From: Spongiibacter pelagi | GTDB lineage: Bacteria > Pseudomonadota > Gammaproteobacteria > Pseudomonadales > Spongiibacteraceae | Assembly (NCBI RefSeq): GCF_014705705.1 | Contig: NZ_JACXLD010000003.1 | Coordinates: forward strand, 124,001 to 188,000 | DNA: 64,000 nucleotides | Reading direction: 5' to 3' | Part shown: positions 12,989-22,489 of the stretch, in pieces | Position numbering within the stretch: the first letter of the stretch is position 1 | Layout: every line of letters starts with the position of its first letter | Program-made: the position numbers and the translations under genes | Notes under the pieces: generated by a model | Told to the model about the DNA's origin: nothing | The model's database searches: none | Seen by the model: only the letters and a program-made list of their open reading frames with translations

Positions 12989-13465
12989 TTAGTCCACAAA
13001 GTGGTAGGGGTTGTCGATATCTAATTGTGCAAGCAGGGCAATTTCCCGTGCTTCCATGAATTCGGCTTCATCATCTTCAATATGGTCAAAGCCCAGCAAG
13101 TGCAAAATACCGTGAATGACCATGTGCGCCCAGTGGTGTTGCAGGGGCTTGTGTTGTTCCACGGCTTCGCGCTCAACCACTTGCTTGCAGATCACCAGAT
13201 CGCCCAGCAGTGGTAATTCCAGCTCTGGGGGTAAATCAGCGGGAAAGGACAGCACATTGGTGGGCTTGTCCTTGCCTCGGTATTGGTGATTCAGCGCTTG
13301 GCTTTCCGCTTCATCGACCAAGCGAATAGTCAGCTCAGCCTGCTCCCGCAAACCGCTCAGGGCGACCGTTACCCAATTTGCAAAATCGGCTTCTGAGGGC
13401 AGCGCGCCCGCTTCGCAGGCGACTTGTAAATCGAGCTCAAGCTTGGGGAGTGTAGAGTTTGGCAT
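12989..13465 (-). CDS. ybeY: Endoribonuclease YbeY
   Basis: 158 residues. Metal-dependent RNase of 16S rRNA 3'-end maturation and 70S ribosome quality control. The zinc motif [11 protein letters not shown] (H-x3-H-x5-H) is intact near residue 125, and NVLSFPAD lies upstream as in the family. It lies 5 bases after the phoH stop. Confidence 0.95.
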   Translation of the reverse strand: MPNSTLPKLELDLQVACEAGALPSEADFANWVTVALSGLREQAELTIRLVDEAESQALNHQYRGKDKPTNVLSFPADLPPELELPLLGDLVICKQVVEREAVEQHKPLQHHWAHMVIHGILHLLGFDHIEDDEAEFMEAREIALLAQLDIDNPYHFVD

Positions 13466-13470
13466 CGAGA

Positions 13471-14475
13471 TCAGTTGTTCTTATTGTCGAAGGCCTCGTA
13501 GGCTTCCACAATTTTCTGAACCAGCGGGTGACGTACCACATCCCGCGATTGGAAATAGGTAATGCTGATACCTTCAACGTCGTTGAGTACCTGCATAACG
13601 TGAGTCAGGCCGGAAGGCGTGCCGCGCGGCAAGTCGATCTGGGTGGCATCGCCGGTAATCACGGCGGTGGAGCCAAAACCAATCCGGGTTAGAAACATTT
13701 TCATTTGTTCCCGGGTGGTGTTTTGCGCTTCATCCAGAATAATAAATGAGTCGTTCAGGGTGCGACCGCGCATATAGGCCAGCGGCGCAATTTCAATGAC
13801 GTTGCGTTCAATCAGCTTGTTGACGGTCTCATTGCCCAGCATTTCGTAGAGCGCGTCATATAGAGGGCGTAAATAGGGATCAATTTTCTGAGCTAAATCG
13901 CCGGGCAGAAAGCCGAGCTTTTCGCCAGCTTCTACTGCTGGGCGAACGAGCAGAATCCGCTGTACATCGTGATTCAGTAGCGCCTCTACCGCACAGGCCA
14001 CTGCGAGATAGGTTTTGCCGGTACCAGCAGGGCCAATACCGAAATTTACATCGCAGTCGCGCACCGCACGAACATAGTTTTGCTGATTACCGCCGCGAGG
14101 TTTAATACTGCCCTTTTTGGTGCGAATAACCACGGGAGTAGGATCACCGCCTTCGGCGATTTGGGCGAGTCCGGAGCGCTGCAAAAACAGGTGAATTAAT
14201 TCCGGGGTAATCGAGGTGCCGTTATTGCTCTCGTTGTAGAGGTGCTTGAGCAGGCTGACCGCTTCTTCTACCGGCGCTTCCTGCCCGCTGATCTGAAAAT
14301 TGTTGCCGCGATTGGCAATATGCACCCCAAGCCGTTCTTCAATGAGTTTGAGGTGGCTGTCGAGGTTGCCCGCTAGTGCTGCCAGTTGTTGGCTATTACT
14401 GGTCTCTAGACTTAACACCCGCTGCTGTAGAGCGGTTTTGGCTTTCGGTTTTGATAGAGGCTTTTGACCAGGCAT
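13471..14475 (-). CDS. ybeZ: PhoH-like ATPase YbeZ
   Basis: 334 residues. P-loop NTPase of the PhoH family, partner of YbeY in rRNA processing. Walker [14 protein letters not shown] lies near residue 145 and Walker [12 protein letters not shown] near 250. A KH-like N-terminal region precedes the ATPase. The start codon overlaps the miaB stop by one base (TAATG), showing coupled translation. Confidence 0.95.
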   Translation of the reverse strand: MPGQKPLSKPKAKTALQQRVLSLETSNSQQLAALAGNLDSHLKLIEERLGVHIANRGNNFQISGQEAPVEEAVSLLKHLYNESNNGTSITPELIHLFLQRSGLAQIAEGGDPTPVVIRTKKGSIKPRGGNQQNYVRAVRDCDVNFGIGPAGTGKTYLAVACAVEALLNHDVQRILLVRPAVEAGEKLGFLPGDLAQKIDPYLRPLYDALYEMLGNETVNKLIERNVIEIAPLAYMRGRTLNDSFIILDEAQNTTREQMKMFLTRIGFGSTAVITGDATQIDLPRGTPSGLTHVMQVLNDVEGISITYFQSRDVVRHPLVQKIVEAYEAFDNKNN

Positions 14476-15821
14476 TAGGCGAGCCGCTCTCCGCGCAGGG
14501 AGTTGGGTAGAGCTTCGTGAATGAGCACATTGGTAAATTCGCCAATCAGACTGTGATCGTCACAGGCGAAGTTCACCACCCGATTATTTTCGGTGCGCCC
14601 CTGCAGTTGGCCGGGATCTTTTTTGGAGACGCCAGTAACCAGAATGCGTTGTTCAGTCCCGACCATTTGTCGGCTGATCTGGTTGGCGTGTTGCAGAATG
14701 CGGTGTTGTAGACGCTGCAGGCGTTCTTTTTTCACGTCTTCCGAGGTGTCGTCATCCAGTTGCGCTGCCGGGGTGCCGGGGCGCGCGCTGTAAACAAAGC
14801 TGAAAGAGTGATCGAAACCAATATCGGCGATTAAAGCCATAGTGTCGTTGAAGTCTTCTTCGGTTTCACCGGGGAAGCCGACAATAAAGTCTGAAGACAG
14901 ACTGATATTGGGCCGAATAGCGCGCAACTTGGCTATTTTGGCGCGGTAGTCATCGGCGATATGGCCGCGTTTCATGGCGGCCAAAATGCGGTCGCTGCCG
15001 CTCTGTACGGGTAGATGCAGGTGATCGACCAATTGCGGAATATCCCGGTAGGCTTCGATCAGCGCATCGCTGAATTCCATGGGGTGCGAGGTGGTGTAGC
15101 GAATACGCTCGATCCCCGGAATCTGGCTAACAAAGCCGAGCAGCTCGGCAAAGTCGACAATCTCGCCTTGATGGTTTTCGCCGCGATAGGCATTTACGTT
15201 CTGGCCCAGCAGGTTAACCTCTTTTACACCTTGGCTGGTGAGTTGGGCAATTTCCGCAATCACATCGTCAAAGGGGCGGCTAACTTCTTCGCCACGGGTG
15301 TAGGGTACTACACAGAATGTGCAGTATTTGCTGCAGCCTTCCATGATGGAAACAAAGGCGCTGGGGCCTTCGGCTTTGGGTTCTGGCAGGCGATCGAATT
15401 TTTCAATTTCTGGGAAGGTCACATCGACAATCGCTGGGCCATCCAGCTTTTTGGTGTCGATCATATCGGGCACCCGGTGCAGGGTTTGCGGGCCAAAAAT
15501 CATATCGACATAGGGCGCGCGGGTACTGATGTCGCTACCTTCCTGGCTGGCTACACAGCCACCAACCCCGATCAGCAAATTCGGGTTCTTCTCTTTGAGG
15601 TGCTTCCAGCGGCCGAGTTGGTGAAAGACTTTTTCCTGCGCTTTTTCACGAATAGAACAGGTGTTGAGCAGCAATACATCCGCATCTTCGGGATTGTCGG
15701 TGGTGATAAAGCCGTGACTGACCCCCAGCAAATCCTGAATACGCGCTGAGTCGTATTCGTTCATCTGGCAGCCGTGGGTTTTGATGTACAGCTTTTTCGG
15801 TTGTTCCGTGGTCTGGCTCAT
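14475..15821 (-). CDS. miaB: tRNA-2-methylthio-N6-dimethylallyladenosine synthase MiaB
   Basis: 448 residues. Radical-SAM methylthiotransferase that makes ms2i6A37. The N-terminal UPF0004 domain binds the auxiliary cluster ([22 protein letters not shown]). The radical SAM motif is CSKYCTFC in [25 protein letters not shown] domain forms the C-terminal ~65 residues. First gene of the minus-strand ybeZYX operon. Confidence 0.97.
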   Translation of the reverse strand: MSQTTEQPKKLYIKTHGCQMNEYDSARIQDLLGVSHGFITTDNPEDADVLLLNTCSIREKAQEKVFHQLGRWKHLKEKNPNLLIGVGGCVASQEGSDISTRAPYVDMIFGPQTLHRVPDMIDTKKLDGPAIVDVTFPEIEKFDRLPEPKAEGPSAFVSIMEGCSKYCTFCVVPYTRGEEVSRPFDDVIAEIAQLTSQGVKEVNLLGQNVNAYRGENHQGEIVDFAELLGFVSQIPGIERIRYTTSHPMEFSDALIEAYRDIPQLVDHLHLPVQSGSDRILAAMKRGHIADDYRAKIAKLRAIRPNISLSSDFIVGFPGETEEDFNDTMALIADIGFDHSFSFVYSARPGTPAAQLDDDTSEDVKKERLQRLQHRILQHANQISRQMVGTEQRILVTGVSKKDPGQLQGRTENNRVVNFACDDHSLIGEFTNVLIHEALPNSLRGERLA

Positions 15822-15966
15822 AATGCTCTTGCGAGATAGTGCTCGTGCTCAAAGGCTGCCATCAGCTAGGCTGGGAGCCGTGTAAAAATGGGGCGCTATT
15901 ATAGAACTCTGGGGCCTTGGTTGACAGACCTGAGGGCTTAAATGGCGGGCGAAATTCGGGTATTTG

Positions 15967-15975
15967 TGCTATGAT
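15967..15975 (+). promoter_or_regulatory. Extended -10 promoter element before DUF1820
   Basis: TGCTATGAT (TGn plus TATGAT) lies 57 bases upstream of the DUF1820 start, in the 210-base divergent gap with miaB. No good -35 is seen at 17-base spacing, which is acceptable for an extended -10 promoter. Confidence 0.5.
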
Positions 15976-16031
15976 CCGCCGCCCTGTTGTTCCAGCGCGG
16001 TTTCTCCGCCGTTTACTGTGTTGTTGTAATT

Positions 16032-16385
16032 ATGCCTAAGTCTCCGATTTATAAAGTTATTTTTCAGAATAACAATCAGGTATACGAGCTGTATGCCCGT
16101 GCGATTTACCAAAGTGAGATGTACGGCTTTATCGAGGTCGAAGAGTTTGTGTTTACCGACCCCGACCAGCTAGTGGTAAATCCCGGTGAGGAAAAACTCA
16201 AAAATGAGTTTGCCGGTGTGGTGCGTAGCTATATTCCCATGTTTGCCATTGTTCGCATTGACGAGGTGGAAAAAGAGGGCACCGGGAAAATTATTGAGGG
16301 CCAGTCTGGCAGCAATAATAGCAATGTCCGCCATTTTCCAATGTCATCTGGTCGCCCTGTTAGTCGCGGCCCAGATAGCGAATAA
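16032..16385 (+). CDS. DUF1820 family protein
   Basis: 117 residues from ATG at 16032 (MPKSPIYKVIFQNNNQVYELYARAIYQ), the conserved start of the DUF1820 family. An in-frame upstream start would add residues with no family match. Function unknown; a small beta-rich protein with a low-complexity tail rich in Ser, Asn and Arg. It ends at a strong bidirectional terminator shared with the convergent aminotransferase gene. Confidence 0.8.
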   Translation: MPKSPIYKVIFQNNNQVYELYARAIYQSEMYGFIEVEEFVFTDPDQLVVNPGEEKLKNEFAGVVRSYIPMFAIVRIDEVEKEGTGKIIEGQSGSNNSNVRHFPMSSGRPVSRGPDSE

Positions 16386-16403
16386 TCGCTCGTTCTTGAC
16401 CAT

Positions 16404-16434
16404 AAAAAAACGGGGCTAAAAAGCCCCGTTTTTT
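16404..16434. terminator. Bidirectional Rho-independent terminator
   Basis: A perfect stem ACGGGGCT / AGCCCCGT with a 4-base loop is flanked by A6 on the left and T6 on the right. It can therefore stop both DUF1820 transcription (+) and aminotransferase transcription (-). Confidence 0.93.
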
Positions 16435-16453
16435 GTGCCTGCCAATGTGGTGA

Positions 16454-17734
16454 TTAGGCGGCTAATTTTTGCTGAACTGACGCCAACTTTACGCAGCACA
16501 CAAACACATCCATCGCTTTAGCGATTTCATCCAGCGTAGGCACACTTGGAGCAATGCGGATATTGCAGTCTTGTGGGTCTTTGCCGTAAGGGTAGGTGGC
16601 ACCGGCGGGGGTCAGCTTCACGCCGGCTTCAGCCGCCATGGCAACCACTTTTTTGGCCAGACCGGGCAATGTATCAACGGATACAAAGTAGCCACCCTGT
16701 GGTACGGTCCATTGCATCATGCCGGTATCGGCCAGATTTTCCTGCAGGCTATTCAGCACAATATCAAAACGCGGCTTGAGAACATTGGCGTGTTGACGCA
16801 TATGAGCGGCAAGGCCGTTGCTGTCTTTCAACAAGCGCACGTGGCGCAATTGGTTGATTTTGTCTGGGCCGATTTGGGTCATGCCCAAATGGTGTTTAAA
16901 GGCCTTCAAGTTGGCAGGTGACATACCTGCAAACGCGACGCCCGCACCCGCATAGGTGATTTTTGAGGTGGAGCCAAACAGGTAAACGCTGTTTTCGGTG
17001 CCCGCTGCGCGGCAAGCTGTCATCAAGCAGGCTAGTGCGGGGGCATTGTCATCTAAATTGTGAACCGCGTAGGCGTTATCCCAAAATACACGGAAATTTT
17101 TGCCGGCAATTTGGCCGAGCTTGGCGATGCGAGTAACAACTTCATCGCTGTAAACAATACCGCTGGGATTGCTGAAGCGAGGTACACACCAAATGCCTTT
17201 AATGCTGGCGTCGGCTTTTAGCAGGGCTTCCACTTCATCCATCAATGGGCCATTGTCGTCCATGCCAACCGGAATCATTTCAATGCCGAGGTGTTCGCAA
17301 ACGCTGAAGTGGCGGTCGTAACCTGGAACGGGGCACAGGAATTTTACCGGGCCGCCTTCGCTTGCCCAGCTATCACCCAGCTCGCCAAATCCTTGGTGCA
17401 GGGCGAACAGCACGGCGAAATACATCAGCGTCAAACTGCTGTTGCCACCGATTAATACTTCGTCTTGATTCACACCCAAAACCGGTGCGAACAGGCGCTT
17501 GCATTCGGGAATGCCGTCGAGTCCGCCGTAATTGCGCAGATCGGTGTCGGTTTCATTGCTCAGATCGCCAGCCAGAATTTCATTAATGGCATCAGACAGG
17601 CTGAGCTGTTCGCCGCTGGGTTTGCCGCGAGTCAAATCCAGATTCAAACCGGCATTTTTGTAAGATTGAAACTCTGCAGTGAGCTGGGCTTCCCACTCAC
17701 GCAGGCTCTCGGTAGAGGCGTGTGCTATTTGCAA
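16454..17734 (-). CDS. PLP-dependent aminotransferase, aspartate aminotransferase type (PF12897-like)
   Basis: About 426 residues of fold-type I. LDLTRGKPSGEQLSLSDA near the N-terminus is the signature of the atypical aspartate aminotransferase group described from Corynebacterium. The PLP lysine is in LFGSTSKITYAGAGVAFAG, and RFSNPSGIVYSDE and FWDNAYAVHNL give the cofactor pocket Asn/Asp/Tyr. TTG at 17734 is preferred because AGGG lies 8 bases upstream; an in-frame GTG at 17743 would overlap that Shine-Dalgarno. Stand-alone gene; physiological substrate not provable from sequence. Confidence 0.82.
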   Translation of the reverse strand: MQIAHASTESLREWEAQLTAEFQSYKNAGLNLDLTRGKPSGEQLSLSDAINEILAGDLSNETDTDLRNYGGLDGIPECKRLFAPVLGVNQDEVLIGGNSSLTLMYFAVLFALHQGFGELGDSWASEGGPVKFLCPVPGYDRHFSVCEHLGIEMIPVGMDDNGPLMDEVEALLKADASIKGIWCVPRFSNPSGIVYSDEVVTRIAKLGQIAGKNFRVFWDNAYAVHNLDDNAPALACLMTACRAAGTENSVYLFGSTSKITYAGAGVAFAGMSPANLKAFKHHLGMTQIGPDKINQLRHVRLLKDSNGLAAHMRQHANVLKPRFDIVLNSLQENLADTGMMQWTVPQGGYFVSVDTLPGLAKKVVAMAAEAGVKLTPAGATYPYGKDPQDCNIRIAPSVPTLDEIAKAMDVFVCCVKLASVQQKLAA

Positions 17735-17863
17735 AATTATCACCCTGAACAGTTGGCGCTAAATTAAGCGCTGGCGATGTGAATGATTGTTGTCGCAAGG
17801 ACCTAGAGAAATTCAAGTCAAAACGACGCGGCAAATTATACCTGTATCGGGCAGGGGAGTCAG

Positions 17864-19300
17864 CTAGCTGATGTGGCTGCGTTCGAGCGCTTGGTAACGT
17901 AGCTGGTGTAACTTGGCGATCAATTTTTGGGTTTCGATCTGATCGTAGTTGATGCGCTTGAGGCCTTCTTCAAGCTGACTTTCAATGCGGGGGCCGAGGT
18001 CTTTGGCCTCGCGCAAGGAATTCCAGTTCTGGTGAGCGTGGGTGTACCAGATAATATCGTCGATCAGTTTTAAATAGCCCTGTATGGCTTGGCTATTGCT
18101 GCCGTGGCGCGACCAGAAATAGATCACGATGGTGGTTAATGGCCCGTAAAAGAGTTCGGATATTTCTGGTGATAGTGAGCAATTTTCAGTTTTGCGGTCG
18201 ATCAGTTTGTGAACCTGAAGGCGCAGGCGGGCCATGTTTTCTTGGCCTTGTTGGCGCTGGCTTTCGCGTCTTTTACTGAGTTGAGCGCTGCTTTGTAGTT
18301 GGCTGCAACTGGTGTGAAACAGTGCTTGTACGGTGTTGTCGTTGTGACTGGAATTCTCTAACTGGGCGACCCCGTGGCGCAAGTCGGCCACAAATTGGAT
18401 TTGGGCCTCTGCTGTGGCTTGCTCAAAAAGATGGCAGCTTGAAACGACTTCCTGGCAGATGACGCGCGCGGGGTGTAGCGGATTCATAAATGACTGTTGG
18501 TCAGTTAGGGCTGTGCGGCTACAGTGATTTTGAAGATTATTCAGGGTGGCGCGCAAATTATTGGGGAGCCTTGACAAGGTTTGCACATTCGCAAAAATAT
18601 TGGCGACCACTTCCAGTAGGGTCTCATCGCTAACGGGCTGTATTTTGGGCCGGGATTTGTTCTGCAGCCGATTTTGCAGCCGTTGTAAGCGAAGTTGGCC
18701 CAGCGCCCGTTGTTGGCCATTGAGGGGGGACTGGGTAAGTTGGGTGCTGGTATGGCTGAGCCAGCCACTCAGTTCGGCTTGTGGGTCTTTGACACTGTGG
18801 AGTTGGCGCTGTAATTCCCGGTACAGTTTTGGTAGCTCTTTAACGACCAATATATTGAATAGATTTAAGGCCTGATTGTGCTGGTTAGGCTCTAATTCAA
18901 GCTGATGGGCGTAATTGGGGAACTGAGCTAATACTACAACCGGCGAAATGGCGCGCAAGCTGGTCAATAGTGCTTCAGCCTGCTCGGGAAAAATGTCTTG
19001 CCATAATCGGTTAAGCTGATCGAGTGCAGAATTACTCGCTGTTTGGTAGGGCAGCTTGCCCTGCAAATTAGAGTGTAGATCGCTGAGTAGGGTCGCTGTT
19101 GCGCGCGGACTGGCGGCGGCAATCAATAGTTGTTGGGAAAATAAAGCGCTGCGTTCTGCAGAGGCTGGAAGGCAACTGGCACGCCGAACGAGGTTGTCTT
19201 GCAGGCGAATGAGATAGCTTGCGGACTGTTTTTCAAGCCAGTCCGTGCACGACCTTTGTAGCCGTTGTCGTATCTCTAAATAATCGTTGCGATCTTCCAC
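17864..19300 (-). CDS. DUF1631-like protein, short and divergent
   Basis: 478 residues, mostly helical and rich in Gln, Leu and Ser. Two segments resemble the DUF1631 family: LPNNLRATLNNLQ...HPARVICQEVV (about 240-290) and a C-terminal ...LIDDIIWYTHAHQNWNSLREAKDLGPRIESQLEEGLKRI. Typical DUF1631 proteins are around 700 residues and end in a PilZ-like c-di-GMP domain, which is missing here. GTG start at 19300. No partner gene is evident; cmoB lies 214 bases upstream in the same orientation. Assignment is from motif memory, so it is moderate. Confidence 0.55.
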   Translation of the reverse strand: MEDRNDYLEIRQRLQRSCTDWLEKQSASYLIRLQDNLVRRASCLPASAERSALFSQQLLIAAASPRATATLLSDLHSNLQGKLPYQTASNSALDQLNRLWQDIFPEQAEALLTSLRAISPVVVLAQFPNYAHQLELEPNQHNQALNLFNILVVKELPKLYRELQRQLHSVKDPQAELSGWLSHTSTQLTQSPLNGQQRALGQLRLQRLQNRLQNKSRPKIQPVSDETLLEVVANIFANVQTLSRLPNNLRATLNNLQNHCSRTALTDQQSFMNPLHPARVICQEVVSSCHLFEQATAEAQIQFVADLRHGVAQLENSSHNDNTVQALFHTSCSQLQSSAQLSKRRESQRQQGQENMARLRLQVHKLIDRKTENCSLSPEISELFYGPLTTIVIYFWSRHGSNSQAIQGYLKLIDDIIWYTHAHQNWNSLREAKDLGPRIESQLEEGLKRINYDQIETQKLIAKLHQLRYQALERSHIS

Positions 19301-19514
19301 AATCCATTACCCGCGTTTATCGTCCTTTATGTCGCTGGTATCAGTCGCAGTATTCAGCGGCAGGTGTTTCACCTTGATGGTTCGATCTTGCTCGTTTGGC
19401 GGGGTTTTCAATCAATTACAGACCCCAGTTAGAGCCAAAAATAACACATAATCTTAGTCAAATTGCAATAAATGTGTCGTTTCTGTGGATTTGGTCATTT
19501 TTTAAGCAAAAATT

Positions 19515-20480
19515 CTATGGCGCATCGGCAAGAACAATTGCGCGTTTGGGGGCAGGGTAGCCCTCAATTGTCTTTGACGGATCTTGCGGGTCTAAAAAGT
19601 CGGCCAGAGAATGAAATTGCATCCAGTCCGTGCTGCGTTGCTCATCCGTAGACGTGGGGCTGACATCCACGGTTTGGATGTTGCGAAAGTTGAGTTTGCG
19701 TAGCCAGCTCTCAAGGGTCGCTGGGCTGGGAATAAACCAGACATTGCCCATTTTGCTGTAGCGCCCTTCGGGCACTAGGCTGTAGCCCTCGGGGCCATCG
19801 ACTACCAAGGTTTCCAGTACCAGTTGGCCGCCCGGGCGCAGGCAATCTTTCAGCGCTAAAAGGTGATCTAGCGGCGAGCGGCGGTGGTAAAGAATACCCA
19901 TGGAAAACACAGTATCAAACTGTTGTAGCTGTGGCGGAACGTGCTCAATGCCCATTGGCAATACGCCTACGCGCCAATCCTGTAGGTATTTCTGTAGTGC
20001 GAAATACTGAATAACAAATAGCGGTGTGGGATCAATGCCCACCACTACATCAGCCCCAGCGCCGCGCATCCGCCAGCAGTGATAACCACTGCCGCAGCCG
20101 ACATCCAGCACTTTTCGCCCGGCCAGTGGTGCAATGGCGTCGGCAAGTCGATCCCATTTCCAATCTGAGCGCCACTCGGTATCAATATGCACACCGAAAA
20201 GCTCAAAAGGCCCCTTGCGCCAAGGGTGTAAGCCCATCAGTGCGTCTTTTAATTGTTGTTGTTCGGCCTCGCTTGCTGGGCCGCTGACGCCGACACGAGA
20301 TATATCAAAATGACGCTGTGTAATGGGCAGGTCAGGTAGCGCATTCAATGCCTCACGCCAGCGCGGAATATCGCCGTAACGCTGTTCATTAAGGCCTTTG
20401 GCGATCTGCTCTGGCAATTGCGCGGCCCATTCTTCAAGTCCGGCTAACTTAAGGTTTTCGAGGAAGGGACTGAAATCCAT
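19515..20480 (-). CDS. cmoB: tRNA U34 carboxymethyltransferase CmoB
   Basis: 321 residues. It transfers the carboxymethyl group from carboxy-SAM to 5-hydroxyuridine 34, giving cmo5U. The SAM-binding loop is KVLDVGCGSGYHCWRMRGAGA, and WRSDWKWDR and GILYHRRSPLDHL are CmoB-specific segments. Its start overlaps the cmoA stop (TAATG), so the two steps are made from one coupled transcript. Confidence 0.95.
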   Translation of the reverse strand: MDFSPFLENLKLAGLEEWAAQLPEQIAKGLNEQRYGDIPRWREALNALPDLPITQRHFDISRVGVSGPASEAEQQQLKDALMGLHPWRKGPFELFGVHIDTEWRSDWKWDRLADAIAPLAGRKVLDVGCGSGYHCWRMRGAGADVVVGIDPTPLFVIQYFALQKYLQDWRVGVLPMGIEHVPPQLQQFDTVFSMGILYHRRSPLDHLLALKDCLRPGGQLVLETLVVDGPEGYSLVPEGRYSKMGNVWFIPSPATLESWLRKLNFRNIQTVDVSPTSTDEQRSTDWMQFHSLADFLDPQDPSKTIEGYPAPKRAIVLADAP

Positions 20481-21220
20481 TATTTGATCGCGACCATTGA
20501 GGCAAAATTAAAACACTGAAACCAGACATCTGCGCTACTGAAACCGCTGTCTAATAAGCGCTGGCGGTGAGAGTGGAGGGTTTCAGGAATGAGCACATTT
20601 TCCAGTGCGCTGCGTTTCTGAGCAATTTCCATTTCGGAATAGCCGTTGGCGCGTTTGAACTCCAAGTGCAATTCTTCATTTAGCTTTTGCAGGTGAGGGT
20701 CCGCAAAGCAGATTTTTTCCGACAACACCAAAATACCGCCGGGTAACATGGCTTCCTGAATGCGCTGGATTAGCGTCTGGCGGTCTGCTTCCGGAATAAA
20801 TTGCAGGGTGAAATTCAGAACTACCACCGAGGCATTTTGCAGCTCAGTTTCCTGAATAGACTGTTCGATAAGCTCGATATTAGATGTGGTTTTTGACTCG
20901 GCAACATAAGACTGGCAGCGGGCAATCATCGCCGCCGAATTGTCGACACCAATGAGCTTGGCTTTATCGCCAACTTCGCGAGCCATTGCCAGCGTGCTGG
21001 CGCCGAGTGAGCAGCCAAGATCGTAGATATTACTGCCTTGCTGGGCATAGCGTCCGGCGATGACGCCGGTCATGGCAATGATGGTGGCGTAGCCGGGCAC
21101 CGAGCGCTGGATCATGTCGGGAAATACTTCCACCACTTGCTCGTCAAAAGCAAAACGGCCGAGTTGTTCGCGCTGTGCAGAATAAATCGTGTCGCGTTGT
21201 TGAGTCATGGCTGGAGCCAT
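20480..21220 (-). CDS. cmoA: Carboxy-S-adenosyl-L-methionine synthase CmoA
   Basis: 246 residues. Converts SAM plus prephenate into carboxy-SAM for CmoB. Family segments are FDEQVVEVFPDMIQRSVPGYATI and NIYDLGCSLGASTLAMAR. The start at 21220 (MAPAMTQQRD) could instead be the Met four codons later (21208), closer to E. coli CmoA; neither has a strong ribosome-binding site. Confidence 0.93.
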   Translation of the reverse strand: MAPAMTQQRDTIYSAQREQLGRFAFDEQVVEVFPDMIQRSVPGYATIIAMTGVIAGRYAQQGSNIYDLGCSLGASTLAMAREVGDKAKLIGVDNSAAMIARCQSYVAESKTTSNIELIEQSIQETELQNASVVVLNFTLQFIPEADRQTLIQRIQEAMLPGGILVLSEKICFADPHLQKLNEELHLEFKRANGYSEMEIAQKRSALENVLIPETLHSHRQRLLDSGFSSADVWFQCFNFASMVAIK

Positions 21221-21271
21221 TTAGCAAAAGCGCGAATTTTAACACAGGGCTTGGCTGGGGTTGCATTGGCT

Positions 21272-21343
21272 TTGGAGTTCAGAAGAATTTGAGAGGGTAA
21301 CGGGTAGTGCGGAGAAGTGATCTTTGAATGGTAGCAAGGGGCG
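21272..21343. repeat. Left 72-bp direct repeat carrying a tRNA-Met 3'-end fragment (copy A)
   Basis: Matches 23195-23266 in 69 of 72 positions. The last part (TGGTAGCAAGGGGCG) is the 3' end of tRNA-Met(CAT) in reverse complement, and the rest matches sequence just beyond the tRNA 3' end. This is the pattern left by integration or recombination at a tRNA attachment site. It is not a functional tRNA. Confidence 0.88.
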
Positions 21344-21382
21344 ATTAACCAAAACAGGCTATGGCCTGTTTTGTCCCTTCGG
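21323..21382. repeat. 60-bp perfect direct repeat, left copy
   Basis: Identical to 23054-23113. It contains the tRNA-Met 3'-end core and then a palindrome AAAACAGGC-N4-GCCTGTTTT at 21351-21372. The resolvase remnant reads straight out of its right end. The two copies are 1,731 bp apart start to start and delimit the accessory genes. Confidence 0.9.
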
Positions 21383-21543
21383 CCAAGGCGAGTGGTGTGA
21401 AGCTGGGAAGGCCCAAGGCCACGGGAACATCAAAAATTGTCCAAGCGGCTCGTTTGGATGGTTTAAGCCAGTCAGCGGCGGTTAAGCGTTTGGGTATCAG
21501 CTTGGCCACGGTGAAACGGCATTGGAATTCAGCGCCTTTATGA
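21361..21543 (+). pseudogene. Remnant of a serine recombinase/resolvase (C-terminal DNA-binding part)
   Basis: 60 codons. AKASGVKLGRPKATGT followed by a helix-turn-helix segment (LSQSAAVKRLGISLATVKRH) is the C-terminus of Tn3-type resolvases and invertases, where the GRPK hinge leads into the HTH. The whole catalytic domain with its serine is missing. The fragment emerges from the 60-bp repeat, so the 5' part was lost at that junction. Non-functional as a recombinase; a scar of a mobile element. Confidence 0.75.
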
Positions 21544-21604
21544 ATTGCCATTGGTGATAGTATTGGCTTTCCTGATTTTGGCAATTAAAACGGACTGGTG
21601 ATTT

Positions 21605-21985
21605 GTGAAAGAAAAAGGATTGGCCGCATTGGTGCTTGGTACTTTATTCGCGCTACCTTTTTTGGTCGTAAATAAGATGGATGATGTGCCTTCAGATGTT
21701 CAAGATAGCAATGGGACATTTTGTACAATCGGCGACCTCGCTTATTGCCGTGAGGGTGATTGGTTTGGAATGTATTCGTCTGAACTGCCAAGCTTTGCCA
21801 AAAAAAGCCCTTTGATCGAGCCTAGTCCGCTTGCTGTGCTTTGTCAGGACTTTGGGCGGAGTGGAGGCATTCCGAACCCTCAGATTCTGCGCATCCTTCC
21901 TCAAAAAAATGGCGACAAGCTCTATTTGTGTAGATTAAGAGCGGCAGCCGATATCGAGACTAGGATAAACAATTTCGCGCCCTAG
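21605..21985 (+). CDS. Hypothetical exported or membrane-anchored small protein
   Basis: 126 residues from a GTG start. The N-terminus (KEKGLAALVLGTLFALPFLVV) is a hydrophobic segment after a charged start, a signal peptide or membrane anchor. The remainder is probably extracytoplasmic and has four cysteines (FCTIGDLAYC, VLCQDF, YLCRL), which could form two disulfides. No family recognised. It lies inside the repeat-bounded island beside tRNA-Met. Confidence 0.55.
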   Translation: MKEKGLAALVLGTLFALPFLVVNKMDDVPSDVQDSNGTFCTIGDLAYCREGDWFGMYSSELPSFAKKSPLIEPSPLAVLCQDFGRSGGIPNPQILRILPQKNGDKLYLCRLRAAADIETRINNFAP

Positions 21986-22039
21986 CGGAGGTTGTGATGT
22001 TGTTGATCGTCTTTTATATGAATTGAATGTATGTTTTTG

Positions 22040-22489
22040 TCAGCCAAATCCAATAAGCACTGACCCGCCACCAGACATAGTATTTCTTGAAAAAGTTGAA
22101 CTGCCCGCCGTCAGCTTGGATGTGTCACCAATTAGATTAAGTCCAATAGGGCGAAGATCAAGCTGGGTCACTTCGGCGCTATCCTTTGAAAGTGTCTTTA
22201 CTGACAATACTTTTTGTTTCTGTATTTCGACAATAATCAATTTGTCCTTTTCCAAGACCTTTACCGCTGGGTGTGTGGATATGGAGGCCTCGACGATAGG
22301 AAGAAATTCATTTGTTTCTGGGTTTACAAGCGCTTGGAGCCAAATTTGGGGTTTGCCCCCTTTGCCAATAACTACAGGAAGACTACCGCCCACGGACACA
22401 ATATGGCCGCCACCAATCATTTTGTTGCTACAAATGGTTAGAGTCTCGTATGGCACATAGTCATCGGGAAGCTTTTCAAGAGTGATCAT
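22040..22489 (-). CDS. Hypothetical protein, downstream partner of a membrane protein
   Basis: 149 residues, no recognised family. It is rich in beta-forming and Gly/Ser residues (MIGGGHIVSVGGSLPVVIG) with a glycine-rich C-terminus ending SGGGSVLIGFG, and has no signal peptide or membrane segment. The ATG overlaps the stop of the upstream membrane-protein gene (ATGA, 22486-22489), so the two are almost certainly made and used together. Located in the tRNA-Met island. Confidence 0.6.
   Translation of the reverse strand: MITLEKLPDDYVPYETLTICSNKMIGGGHIVSVGGSLPVVIGKGGKPQIWLQALVNPETNEFLPIVEASISTHPAVKVLEKDKLIIVEIQKQKVLSVKTLSKDSAEVTQLDLRPIGLNLIGDTSKLTAGSSTFSRNTMSGGGSVLIGFG

Noticed and set aside
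15015-15749. Long open frame (244 codons) antisense to miaB
   Set aside because: Lies wholly opposite a gene with intact catalytic motifs; its translation shows no family features.
21328-21343. Further tRNA-Met-like sequence copies (also 23059-23074)
   Set aside because: They contain only the 3' end of the tRNA, with no anticodon or D arm, so they are repeat or attachment copies and not tRNA genes.
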